A stretch of 58,423 bases of DNA from assembly GCA_025352265.1 (NCBI GenBank), contig JANXTS010000016.1:1-58423 (forward strand). The letters run 5' to 3'. This document shows, piece after piece, positions 1-8,623 of the stretch (its first letter is position 1; each line of letters begins with the position of its first letter). Source of the DNA: Variovorax sp. Lineage in GTDB: Bacteria > Pseudomonadota > Gammaproteobacteria > Burkholderiales > Burkholderiaceae_C. Made by a program: the position numbers and the translations under genes. A model generated the notes under the pieces. The model worked only from the letters and a program-made list of their open reading frames with translations, was not told where the DNA came from and ran no database searches.

Positions 1-2523
1 GGCGACGAGGCGCTGGTCGTGCGCAGCATCGGGCTGGTCGATTCGCTCGCGGGGCTCGGTCAGGTGATCGTGCAGGCCAGGAACGGCCGCACCGTGCTGG
101 TGTCGGACGTCGCGCGGGTCGAGTTCGGTCACAAGCCGAGGTCCGGCATCGTCGCCTACGACGATCACGACAGCGTCGTCGAAGGCGTCGTGAGCATGAC
201 CAAAGGGCAAAACGCCGCCGTGGTCGTGGCTGGTGTCGAAAAAGCCATGGAGGCGCTGGCACAGCGCCTACCGCGAGGCGTTACCTTGCCGGTGGTCTAC
301 AAGCGAACCGACCTGATCCACCAGACGGTCGACACGGTGGTCGAGAACCTGGTGACAGGCGCCTTGCTGGTGATCGTCATTCTGGTCGTGTTCCTGCGCA
401 ACTGGCGCGCCGCGGTCATCGTCGCGACGGTGATCCCGCTGTCGCTGCTGTTCGCTTTCATCATGCTCGACCTGCGCGGCATACCGGCCAACCTGATCTC
501 GCTCGGAGCGGTCGATTTCGGCATCATCATCGACAGCGCTGTCGTGCTGGTGGAGGCATTGATGGTCCGGCTCGCCCTGGACCGGAGCCTCTCGGTGACT
601 GCGCCGGCGCCAGCATCGGTGCTTTCGATGCCCGGCGCCGCCGAACAAAAGGCGCTCACCTTTCACTCGCGGCTGCGGGTGCTGCGCGAGACGGTGGTGG
701 ATTTGGGCCGGCCGATCCTTTTCTCCAAGGGGATCATCATCATCGCGTTCCTGCCGATATTCACCTTCCAGCGCGTCGAAGGAAAGATCTTCGCGCCCGT
801 GGCTTTCACGCTGACCTTTGCGTTGCTCGGTGCCCTCGTGCTGACCGTCACGCTGGTGCCGACGCTGCTGCGTTTTGCCATGCGCGGCGCGAACATGGCC
901 GAGCGTCGCAGCCAGTGGATGGAGCACCTGCAGTCGGGCTACCAGCGCCTGCTCCAGTGGGGTGGCGTGCGGCGCGGCGTTGTCTTCACCCTGTCGCTGG
1001 TGGTGCTGGGTGCGACGCTGTTGCTGGCACCGTTGCTCGGCAGCGAGTTTTTGCCCAAGCTGGACGAAGGCAACATCTGGCTGACCATCACCTTGCCGAC
1101 CTCGACCGCCATCGAAACCACCAAGCAGGTCGAGCGCAAGGTGCGTGCGGTGCTGCGCAGCTATCCGGAAGTGCGTCGGGTCATCACGCAGGTCGGGCGA
1201 CCCGACGACGGCACCGATGCCAAGGGGCCGAACAACCTGGAGGTGCTGGCTGACCTGCAACCACGCAACAAGTGGCACTTTGCCGACAAGCGGGCGCTGG
1301 TGGAAGACATGACTCGCCGCCTTGCAGCCCTTCCCGGAGTGCCGACCAATTTTTCGCAAGTGATCGAAGACAACGTCGAGGAAGCGTTGTCTGGCGTCAA
1401 AGGCGAGATCGCCGTCAAGGTCTACGGGCCGGACCTGCAGGTGCTGGAAAAGAAGAGCGATCAGATCGCCACCGTGCTGCGGGGATTGCGCGGCGCGGCC
1501 GATGTCGCGGCGATCCGGATCGGGGGGCAGAGCGAGATCGACGTCAAGGTCGACCGGCGGCGTCTCGCGCGCCTGGGGATCAGCGTGGCGGACGTCAACA
1601 CGGTCATTGCAAGTGCGCTGGGCGATGTGGCGGTGAGCAGCTTCTACGAGGGCGACCGGCGCTTCGACGTAACGATGCAGGTCACCGAAAGCGCGCGCGC
1701 TTCGATCGACGACATCGGTGCGCTGCAGGTCAATCTGCCGGACGGCGCTGGTACGGTGTCGCTCGACCAGGTTGCGCACATCGCATTGCGGCAGGGCGCC
1801 TCGCGGGTGAGCCGCGAAGGCGGTGAGCGCAATGCGTCGGTCAAAGCCAATCTGCTGGGGCGCGACCAGGGCAGCTTCATCGACGAGGCGCAGCGCGCGG
1901 TAGCGGCGCAGGTCGTGTTGCCGCCGGGTTACCGCATTACGTGGGGCGGCCAATTCGAGAACCAGCAGCGCGCCGTGAAGCGGCTCGCGGTGATCGTGCC
2001 GATCAGCGCACTGCTGATTTTTTCGCTGCTGTTCTGGGCCTTCGGCTCGGTCCGATACGCCTGCTTGGTGCTGGTACTGGTGCCATTCACCCTGATCGGC
2101 GGCATCGCGGGCCTGGCGATCGCGGGGCTTCACTTCTCGGTGTCGGCTGCCGTCGGCTTCATCGCCGTGGCGGGGATATCGGTGCAGAACGGCGTGATCA
2201 TGGTGGAGCACATCGCCGACAACCTCGATGCCTCGGTCTCGCTTTTCGAGAATGCTGTGACGGGCGCGGTCGCCCGGCTGCGTCCGATCCTGATGACGGC
2301 ACTGATGGCCGGCCTGGGCCTGCTGCCGGCTGCGCTGTCGCACGGCATCGGCTCCGAAACGCAGCGTCCGTTCGCGGTGGTTATCGTCGGCGGCGTGGTG
2401 TCGGCGACGCTGTTCACGTTGCTGTTGCTGCCACTGCTGTATCCGATTTTTGCGGGCAGCAAGCAGAAGCCGCAAGAGGATCTCGAACCCGCTGTCGTTC
2501 CTGTTGTCGGGGGCACACCATGA
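1..2523 (+). CDS. RND efflux permease, heavy-metal (CzcA/CusA) type, 5' truncated
   Basis: Inner-membrane proton-driven efflux pump of the RND superfamily. The frame is open from base 1, so the true start and roughly 200 residues lie outside the window; about 840 of the usual 1,040 or so are present. The segment VDFGIIIDSAVVLVE (around codon 172) has the Asp, Asp and Glu spacing of the transmembrane proton relay of heavy-metal RND pumps. Two blocks of hydrophobic helices flank a large periplasmic domain, as in the family. It overlaps the next gene by 4 nt (ATGA), an outer-membrane factor, so the two are probably one operon with an upstream membrane-fusion gene outside the window. The substrate, metal or other, cannot be read from the sequence. 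Confidence 0.93.
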   Translation, partial: GDEALVVRSIGLVDSLAGLGQVIVQARNGRTVLVSDVARVEFGHKPRSGIVAYDDHDSVVEGVVSMTKGQNAAVVVAGVEKAMEALAQRLPRGVTLPVVYKRTDLIHQTVDTVVENLVTGALLVIVILVVFLRNWRAAVIVATVIPLSLLFAFIMLDLRGIPANLISLGAVDFGIIIDSAVVLVEALMVRLALDRSLSVTAPAPASVLSMPGAAEQKALTFHSRLRVLRETVVDLGRPILFSKGIIIIAFLPIFTFQRVEGKIFAPVAFTLTFALLGALVLTVTLVPTLLRFAMRGANMAERRSQWMEHLQSGYQRLLQWGGVRRGVVFTLSLVVLGATLLLAPLLGSEFLPKLDEGNIWLTITLPTSTAIETTKQVERKVRAVLRSYPEVRRVITQVGRPDDGTDAKGPNNLEVLADLQPRNKWHFADKRALVEDMTRRLAALPGVPTNFSQVIEDNVEEALSGVKGEIAVKVYGPDLQVLEKKSDQIATVLRGLRGAADVAAIRIGGQSEIDVKVDRRRLARLGISVADVNTVIASALGDVAVSSFYEGDRRFDVTMQVTESARASIDDIGALQVNLPDGAGTVSLDQVAHIALRQGASRVSREGGERNASVKANLLGRDQGSFIDEAQRAVAAQVVLPPGYRITWGGQFENQQRAVKRLAVIVPISALLIFSLLFWAFGSVRYACLVLVLVPFTLIGGIAGLAIAGLHFSVSAAVGFIAVAGISVQNGVIMVEHIADNLDASVSLFENAVTGAVARLRPILMTALMAGLGLLPAALSHGIGSETQRPFAVVIVGGVVSATLFTLLLLPLLYPIFAGSKQKPQEDLEPAVVPVVGGTP

Positions 2524-3941
2524 CGTTTCTACGATATGGGTTTGCAGCAGTCTCGCTGGCACTGGTTGCCGGTTGCGCGGTCGGCCCCGACTTCGTTGCG
2601 CCTGCAACACCGACGCCGTCGAATTACACCGCTGCGCCGGTTGCAGTGGTCACCAGCGGCACCGACATTCCCGCGATGTGGTGGGAGCTTTTCAAGTCGC
2701 CCGAGCTGAGCCGACTGGTGGCGCGCGCGCTGTCGAACAACCCCGGAGTCGAGTCGGCGCAGGCCGCACTCAAGGTCGCGCGTGAAAACGCCGAGGCGCA
2801 GCGCGGCGCATTCTTTCCGCAGGTCAGCGCGACCACAGCGTCGAGCCGGCAGTCCTCGTCGACCACGCTCTCGTCCCCGCTGACCGACAACCGCTACATC
2901 TTCAACCTGCACACGGCGCAGCTGAATATCGCCTACACGCCCGATGTCTTCGGGGGCAATCGGCGATTGCTCGAATCGCAGCAGGCGCAGGCCGACGCGC
3001 AGCAATTCCTGTACGAGGCGACGCGCCTCACGCTGGCCGCCAACGTCGTTCTTGCTGCTGTCACCGAGGCATCGATTCGCGGACAGATCGCAGCCGCGAA
3101 CGACACCTTGCGAGCGCAGCAACGCCAACTCCTGCTGCTGCAGCGGCAACGAAAACTGGGTGCCATCGGCATCGCAGACACGGCCGCCCAGGAAAGTCTG
3201 CTGGCTCAGACGCAAGGCGCGTTACTACTGCTGGAAAAGCAGCTCGCGCTGCAACGCAACCAGTTGTCGACCTTGCTCGGGCAACGACCCGACGAGCCAC
3301 TGCTCGAACACTTCGAGTTGGCCGATCTGGTGCTCCCCGCCGCGCTGCCATTGAGCCTGCCATCGCAACTGGCCGGCCAGCGCCCCGACGTGCGTGCGGC
3401 GCTGGCACAACTGCAGTCGGCGAGTGCGCAGATCGGGGTCGCCGTAGCTGCCCGATTGCCGGCCATCACGCTCACTGCGGGCGCCGGTTCGAGCGCGCTG
3501 ACCGTGGGCAGCCTGTTCGGGCCAGGTACGGGTTTCTGGGCACTTGGCGCAGGACTCGCTCAGCCACTGTTCGATGGCGGCACTTTGCTGCACCGGCAAC
3601 GCGCTGCCGAGGCCACATACGAAGAGGCAAGGGCGCAATACCGCGGCGTGGTTGTCGGCGCCTTCCAGAGCGTTGCAGATGCGCTCCAGGCAATCGACCA
3701 CGACACGCGGATGGTCGATGCGGCAGCGCAGTTCGAGGCTGCTGCCGCCCGGTCGCTGCGGGCTGCACAACACCGCTTCGATGCGGGCGACACCGGCTTG
3801 TTCGAAGTGCTCGGTGCCCAATTGATCGAGAGTCAGGCCAAGAGCACAGCGGTGCAAGCGCGAGCCAGTCGCTATGCCGACACCGTCGCGTTGCTTCAGG
3901 CGCTCGGCGGTGGCTGGTGGAATCAGCCGGTCCCGCGCTAG
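2520..3941 (+). CDS. Outer-membrane efflux lipoprotein, NodT family
   Basis: TolC-like outer-membrane channel partner of the RND pump just upstream. The ATG at 2520 overlaps the pump stop codon; the reading frame is open further upstream, but that part lies inside the pump gene. The product is 473 residues, normal for the NodT family. It begins with a short lipoprotein signal ending in VAGC, with the lipidated Cys at about residue 20, followed by the typical CAVGPDF start of the mature protein. Two outer-membrane efflux repeats follow, rich in Ala, Gln and Leu helices, including a QLAGQRPDV stretch typical of these proteins. Substrate is set by the pump and is unknown. Confidence 0.92.
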   Translation: MTFLRYGFAAVSLALVAGCAVGPDFVAPATPTPSNYTAAPVAVVTSGTDIPAMWWELFKSPELSRLVARALSNNPGVESAQAALKVARENAEAQRGAFFPQVSATTASSRQSSSTTLSSPLTDNRYIFNLHTAQLNIAYTPDVFGGNRRLLESQQAQADAQQFLYEATRLTLAANVVLAAVTEASIRGQIAAANDTLRAQQRQLLLLQRQRKLGAIGIADTAAQESLLAQTQGALLLLEKQLALQRNQLSTLLGQRPDEPLLEHFELADLVLPAALPLSLPSQLAGQRPDVRAALAQLQSASAQIGVAVAARLPAITLTAGAGSSALTVGSLFGPGTGFWALGAGLAQPLFDGGTLLHRQRAAEATYEEARAQYRGVVVGAFQSVADALQAIDHDTRMVDAAAQFEAAAARSLRAAQHRFDAGDTGLFEVLGAQLIESQAKSTAVQARASRYADTVALLQALGGGWWNQPVPR

Positions 3942-3986
3942 CGTCTTGAATCGCGCGGCAGGACGGCGCGGCTCCGTTCAGCTCCG

Positions 3987-5288
3987 TCAGCCCATGCGCG
4001 TGGGCAGCCAGAGCGCGATGATCGGGAAGGCGATGAGGATCACCAGCCGCAGCATGTCGGTCACGATGAAGGGCAGCACGCCTTTAAAGATCGTCGTGAA
4101 GCTCACTTCCTTCACCACGCTTTTTATAACGAAGACGTTCATGCCCACGGGCGGATGGATCAGCCCGAGTTCGACTGTCATGACGATGATGACGCCGAAC
4201 CAGATCGGGTCGAACCCCAGGTGCACGATCACCGGATAGATGATCGGCACCGTCAGGATGATCATCGCCATGGCGTCCATCAGGCAGCCGAGCACGAGGT
4301 ACATCAGCATGATGAGCGCCAGTACCCCGTAACGGCCGATGCCGAGCCCCGTGAGGAACTCGGTCAGCTTTTGCGGGCTCTGTGTGATGGTCAGAAAGTA
4401 GCCGAAGAGCAGCGCGCCGATGAGTACGGTGAACACGGCTGCCGAGGTGCGCGTGGCCGAAAGCAAGGCCTCGCGGACCTTGGGCCCGTCGAGCTTGCCG
4501 CGCAGCAGCCCGAGGATGAAGGCGCCGCTGGCACCCACGCCGCCGGCTTCGGTGGGTGTGAAGAAGCCGCCGTAGAGCCCGCCGATCACGAAGATGAAAA
4601 GCACGAGCGGCGCCCACACGTTCTTCAGGTCGACGAGCCGTTCCGACCATGGCTTGTTCTCGCCCGCCGGCAGCCAGTCGGGCCGTACCTTGACGATGAG
4701 CGCGATGGTGATCACGTACATCAGCATCGCCAGCAGACCTGGGATGATGCCGGCCATGAAGAGCTTGCCGATGTCTTGTTGGGTCAGGATGGCGTAGACC
4801 GCGAGCACAGTCGACGGCGGCAGGATGGCGCCGAGCGTGCCACCCGCCGCGATCACCCCGGTCGAGAACGACTGCGGGTAATTGAAGCGCCGCATCTCCG
4901 GATAGGCCACGGCCGAGAAGGTCGCCGCCGTGGCGACCGACGAACCGCAGATGGCCGCGAAGCCGCCGCAGGCCAGCACGGTGGCCACGCCGAGTCCGCC
5001 CCGCAAGTGGCCGATCATCGAGTTGGCCGCCTTGAAGAGTTCCCGGCTCACGCCCGACACCGACACCAGCGCGCCCATCAGCATGAACATGGGGATGACG
5101 CCGAAGGTGTAGTCGGTGACGGTGCGCATCGAGGTCTGGCCGACCAGCTTGAGCGCGGGCATTGGCCCGACGATCCACGCATAGCCGGTAACGCCGACGA
5201 GCCCCATCGCCATGCCGACCGGCACGCGCAACAGCATCAGCGCGAAGAGCGCGACGAAACCCAATACCGCTATCGCATCAGCGCTCAT
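3987..5288 (-). CDS. dctM: TRAP transporter large permease (DctM)
   Basis: Large membrane subunit of a tripartite ATP-independent periplasmic transporter, which imports small organic acids using a sodium or proton gradient. The product is 433 residues with about 12 hydrophobic helices, normal for DctM, and begins with the family-like LLRVPVGMAMGLVG segment. It overlaps the small-permease gene upstream by 4 nt (5285-5288), so translation is probably coupled. The order dctP-dctQ-dctM on the minus strand is standard. The gene converges with the NodT gene across a 45-bp gap in which I see no clear terminator. Confidence 0.95.
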   Translation of the reverse strand: MSADAIAVLGFVALFALMLLRVPVGMAMGLVGVTGYAWIVGPMPALKLVGQTSMRTVTDYTFGVIPMFMLMGALVSVSGVSRELFKAANSMIGHLRGGLGVATVLACGGFAAICGSSVATAATFSAVAYPEMRRFNYPQSFSTGVIAAGGTLGAILPPSTVLAVYAILTQQDIGKLFMAGIIPGLLAMLMYVITIALIVKVRPDWLPAGENKPWSERLVDLKNVWAPLVLFIFVIGGLYGGFFTPTEAGGVGASGAFILGLLRGKLDGPKVREALLSATRTSAAVFTVLIGALLFGYFLTITQSPQKLTEFLTGLGIGRYGVLALIMLMYLVLGCLMDAMAMIILTVPIIYPVIVHLGFDPIWFGVIIVMTVELGLIHPPVGMNVFVIKSVVKEVSFTTIFKGVLPFIVTDMLRLVILIAFPIIALWLPTRMG

Positions 5289-5785
5289 TCGTCTGCTCTC
5301 TGTTCAGGCTTGACTTCGTCCAGCTGCTCGGGATGAAAAACAAGGCGATAGGTCCGGATCGCGATTAGCAGCACCGCACAGACATCGCCGAACCATGCGA
5401 CCGCATAGAACGGCCAGGTCGGGATGTTCATGTCGTAGGTCTGCACGTTATCGACGTAAGTGCCTCGCACCTTGTCGAACAGCATGGCGGTCTGTACTGC
5501 CACCACGAAGAGCAGTACCAGCGTCGCAAAGATGTCGATCGCCCGCTTCATGCGCGGGCCGGCGGCCGACCACACCAGGTCGACCGTGATGTGGCTGCCG
5601 CGGTAGCTGGTCGCCGCGATGCCCCAGAAGATCAGGATGCCGAGAAACATGCGACCGAAGTCGTAGGCATCGGGAATCGAGGTGTTGAAGAACTTGCGCA
5701 ACACCACCGCGATGAAGATGTTCAGCGCAACGAGGCCGACGAAGATGGCCGCCAGCCACTCGATGCCGTTGATCATCCGGTCCAT
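5285..5785 (-). CDS. dctQ: TRAP transporter small permease (DctQ)
   Basis: Small four-helix membrane subunit that pairs with DctM. I chose the ATG at 5785 (MDRMINGIEWLAAIF), because DctQ proteins usually begin about ten residues before the first helix in just this style. An in-frame ATG at 5833, three bases after the dctP stop, would add 16 residues (a Lys/Arg-rich extension) and cannot be excluded. The product is 166 residues from the chosen start. It lies between dctP and dctM in a single operon. Confidence 0.9.
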   Translation of the reverse strand: MDRMINGIEWLAAIFVGLVALNIFIAVVLRKFFNTSIPDAYDFGRMFLGILIFWGIAATSYRGSHITVDLVWSAAGPRMKRAIDIFATLVLLFVVAVQTAMLFDKVRGTYVDNVQTYDMNIPTWPFYAVAWFGDVCAVLLIAIRTYRLVFHPEQLDEVKPEQRADE

Positions 5786-5836
5786 TACGCCGACCCGGCG
5801 CTTCCCGCCGGACAAAGGGGCCACCGAGCGCATCGA

Positions 5837-6871
5837 CTACAGCGCCGCCTTGTTCTTGGCGAGGCTGGCCTTGAGACCGTCCATTACCGCTTTCGGATCC
5901 TGGCCTGCCTTCTTGACGGCGTCGCCCCACTGCACTTCACCCGGCGCCGTTGCCTTGCGCCATGCATCGAGTTGTTCGGGCGTCAGCTTGTAGATTTCGT
6001 GGCCGGGTTGCGCCGCGATCTTGGCATGTCCGGCGAACTCAAAGTCGGCCCACGGTGCGGCTACGCGCTCGGCCCATTCGCTGGTGCAGTGATCGTCGAT
6101 GACCTTTTTCTGGGCGGCCGACATACCTTCGTATTTGTCTTTGTTCATACCCCAGACGAAGGGTGTGACGTAGAGCGGTACGTCCATATGAAAGCTCACG
6201 ACCTTGTCGATGCCGAAGAGGCCGATGGAGCCCCACGGAAAGGTGATGGCGTCGGCCACGCCGCGCTCCAGCATGTCGCGCGACTCGGGCGCCGACGCCT
6301 GCACGTTGGTGCCGCCGAGGGCAGTCACCATCTGGCCGATGGTGCTGGTGGCGGGCCGAATCTTCATGCCTTTGATATCGCTCGGCAGCGTGATCTTCTT
6401 GCGCGCATGAAAGGTGCCGGGGTCGTGCACGAAGGCGAAGCAGAACTTGATGTCCTTCATTTCCTTGGCGGCGTAGGGTCGGTACCACTCGTCGATGGCG
6501 GCCGAGCCACTCTTGCCGTTGGCGAAAAGGAAGGGCAGCGAGGCGCCGGCCATCACCGGAAAGCGGCCGGGCTGGTAGCCGGGGTTGATGTAGGCGAAGT
6601 CGGCAATGCCGTCGCGCGCCATGTCGTAGTGGTCGAACGCCTTGCCCAGTTGCTCCGACGGAAAGAGCGTGGCGGTAATGCTGCCGTTGGACGCTTTCTT
6701 GATGTCGTCGGCCCACGCCTGCAAGGAAGGGTTGAGCGGATGCTGCGCGGGCACCCAGCTCGACATCTTGAGGTTGACCGGCTTGTCCTGCGCCTGAGCG
6801 GGCAGGGCGGTGGTCAACGCTGCGGCCAGCGCGAGCAGGGCCGCGGGAAATCCAATGCGGGAAGTTTTCAT
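5837..6871 (-). CDS. dctP: TRAP transporter periplasmic substrate-binding protein (DctP)
   Basis: Periplasmic solute receptor of the TRAP system. The ATG at 6871 is preceded by AAGGAGA at good spacing, and the first 28 residues are a clear Sec signal (MKTSRIGF then a hydrophobic Ala/Leu core, cut after PAQAQ). The product is 344 residues, normal for DctP. The conserved region around residues 150-180 contains KGMKIRPATST; the Arg in this motif normally binds the ligand carboxylate. First gene of the dctPQM operon. The ligand cannot be deduced. Confidence 0.94.
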   Translation of the reverse strand: MKTSRIGFPAALLALAAALTTALPAQAQDKPVNLKMSSWVPAQHPLNPSLQAWADDIKKASNGSITATLFPSEQLGKAFDHYDMARDGIADFAYINPGYQPGRFPVMAGASLPFLFANGKSGSAAIDEWYRPYAAKEMKDIKFCFAFVHDPGTFHARKKITLPSDIKGMKIRPATSTIGQMVTALGGTNVQASAPESRDMLERGVADAITFPWGSIGLFGIDKVVSFHMDVPLYVTPFVWGMNKDKYEGMSAAQKKVIDDHCTSEWAERVAAPWADFEFAGHAKIAAQPGHEIYKLTPEQLDAWRKATAPGEVQWGDAVKKAGQDPKAVMDGLKASLAKNKAAL

Positions 6872-7165
6872 GTCTTGTCTCCTTGAGACTTGGCTCTCGG
6901 TGTTTGCAAATCCAATCCGGTTATGTTTTATAAGAATTTTGCGGTGCCGCCTATTCGCGTTTTCCTTGGGTGCACGGCCTCTCGCCGGCAGCGCCCGAAG
7001 TCCCGAATTTCGCCTACTCGAACACACAAAATGCGCTAACTTTTGGAGGAGCTGCTTGGAGCTTCTTCGCTGCCACACGGCCGGCCAAGCCATCCGAACA
7101 CATGAGGGACACGCAGTGAAAGCCACGCACAGGCGCATCTCAACCGACAGATGCGAAGCAGAAAA

Positions 7166-7342
7166 ATGAAACGTTCGTCGACGCGCTTCGGCACCATCGC
7201 ATGGACCATGGTCTTCACGCTGGCGGCCACCCTGGTGGTGCTCAACTTCAGCAGTGGTGAAAAGAAACTCGATGAGCAGATCAAGCGGGAATACTCCGTG
7301 CAGGATGCGCAGTACCAGCAGGCGCTCTGGTGGCCGCGATGA
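7166..7342 (+). CDS. Small hypothetical membrane protein
   Basis: A 58-residue ORF starting at the ATG at 7166, with an upstream in-frame ATG at 7151. It has a basic N-terminus (MKRSSTR), one hydrophobic segment (about residues 10-28) and a charged C-terminal tail (EKKLDEQIKREY), so a single-pass inner-membrane protein is likely. GAAG a few bases upstream could serve as the ribosome site. I do not recognise a family. The 294 bp before it, back to the dctP start, holds the dctP leader and no other gene I can support. Confidence 0.5.
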   Translation: MKRSSTRFGTIAWTMVFTLAATLVVLNFSSGEKKLDEQIKREYSVQDAQYQQALWWPR

Positions 7343-7607
7343 ATCGCGGGGTCCTTTGCTCGAAGCGGGGGCCGAGATCAACGAGCACCAACCGACCATG
7401 TTCCACGTCAAGGTGTCTACGGTCGATAGCTTGCTGTGGTCGCAGTTAGAAGCGACGGCCATTTGCTGCATTTGCGTGCGTCGCGATTTGAACCTACGCC
7501 GAAGTGACCGTGGCGATGACAACCGCGGTAATTCGCTTCGTGAAAATTAACCTCCTCCCGTCGCAAGAGGGCCAACCCGCCTCGCACGAGGCATCACAGG
7601 AGACTGT

Positions 7608-8585
7608 ATGGCGACTGATGACGGACAACTCGGCAATGGTGAGCCGAATCGCGATCCAATTACCGGAGCACCTGGTGCCCACCCGGTCGGAACCGGGCTC
7701 GGCGCCACCGGCGGTGCCCTCGCAGGCGCAGCCGCAGGCTCGCTGGCGGGCCCGGTCGGCACCGTTGTCGGCCTTGTCGCCGGCGCGCTGGTGGGTGGGC
7801 TGGGCGGCAAGGCCGTAGCCGAAAGCGTCAACCCGACGATGGAAGACGCTTACTGGCGCGAGAACTATGCGACCGAGAGCTATGTCGATGCCGGCCGTCC
7901 TTACGACGACTACGGCCCAGCCTACGAACTCGGCTGGTCGGCGCGCGCACAACGCGGCCGCGATTTCGATGCTGTCGAACCTGCCTTGGCTACCGAGTGG
8001 AGCAGCCGACGCGGCAGCTCGGCTCTCGAGTGGTCGGACGCACGCCCTGCAACGCGCGCAGCATGGGATCGGGCCGACGAAACCTATTACGGCAAGCAGG
8101 CCAATGGCAGCGACATCGTTAACCATGAAGAGCTGTCCAACAGCGGCGTGGTCGATGTGCTCAACGACCTTCTGGAAAACGCCCGCGACGGCGAGTACGG
8201 TTTTCGCACTTGCGCGGAGCAGGTAGAGACTGCCTGCGCGAAGCAGCTTTTTGCCAGCCGCGCCGAGGGTTGCCACCAAGCTGGTGAAGAACTTGTCGTG
8301 CTCATCCGGGCCTATGGCGGCGAGCCGGCATCGGGCGGCACCGCCACTGGCGCGTTACACCGTGGTTGGGTGCAGATCAAGGGCAGCGTCGGCGCGGACA
8401 GTGAGCTGTCGATTCTCGAATCGTGCGAGCGGGGTGAAGACTCCGGCATTGCACGTTATCGCAAAGCCCTTAAGCAGAGCCTGCCTGCGGATGTTCGCGC
8501 AGTCGTACAGAAGCAGTCAGAGGGTGCCCAGCGCAATCACGACCAAATCCGTGATTTAAGGAATGCTGCACGCGAACGGACCTGA
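7608..8585 (+). CDS. Glycine-zipper / DUF2383 (PA2169-type four-helix bundle) protein
   Basis: Predicted cell-envelope or stress protein of unknown activity. Residues 20-70 are a Gly/Ala-rich zipper with repeated GxxxG spacing (for example GLVAGALVGGLGGKA), which can insert in or sit on a membrane. The middle is rich in Tyr, Arg and Asp. Residues 170-300 resemble the ferritin-like DUF2383/PA2169 four-helix domain (LNDLLENARDGEYGF near its start). The product is 325 residues, longer than DUF2383 proteins alone because of the fused zipper. AGGAG lies at 7599-7603 before the ATG. The 265 bp upstream holds nothing I can identify. Confidence 0.85.
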   Translation: MATDDGQLGNGEPNRDPITGAPGAHPVGTGLGATGGALAGAAAGSLAGPVGTVVGLVAGALVGGLGGKAVAESVNPTMEDAYWRENYATESYVDAGRPYDDYGPAYELGWSARAQRGRDFDAVEPALATEWSSRRGSSALEWSDARPATRAAWDRADETYYGKQANGSDIVNHEELSNSGVVDVLNDLLENARDGEYGFRTCAEQVETACAKQLFASRAEGCHQAGEELVVLIRAYGGEPASGGTATGALHRGWVQIKGSVGADSELSILESCERGEDSGIARYRKALKQSLPADVRAVVQKQSEGAQRNHDQIRDLRNAARERT

Positions 8586-8594
8586 ATTTGGCTA

Positions 8595-8610
8595 GTTGGC
8601 TAGGGCCAAC
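8595..8610. terminator. Hairpin between convergent genes
   Basis: Perfect inverted repeat GTTGGC-TAGG-GCCAAC in the 38-bp gap between the DUF2383 gene and the AI-2E gene, which converge here. There is no U-run on either side, so it is only a candidate bidirectional terminator. Confidence 0.4.
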
Positions 8611-8623
8611 GCTCCAGCGGCAG

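Noticed and set aside
268..2610. Long minus-strand open frame opposite the RND gene (780 codons)
   Set aside because: High-GC shadow: no recognisable protein, rich in Arg, His and Gln, and fully opposite a clear RND gene. The same applies to 4155-5336, 15107-16516, 16966-18843, 19926-21617 and 26187-27539.
7480..7530. GGTTCAAATC-like T-loop on the minus strand suggesting a tRNA
   Set aside because: The flanking bases do not form a T-stem and no acceptor or anticodon arm could be folded.
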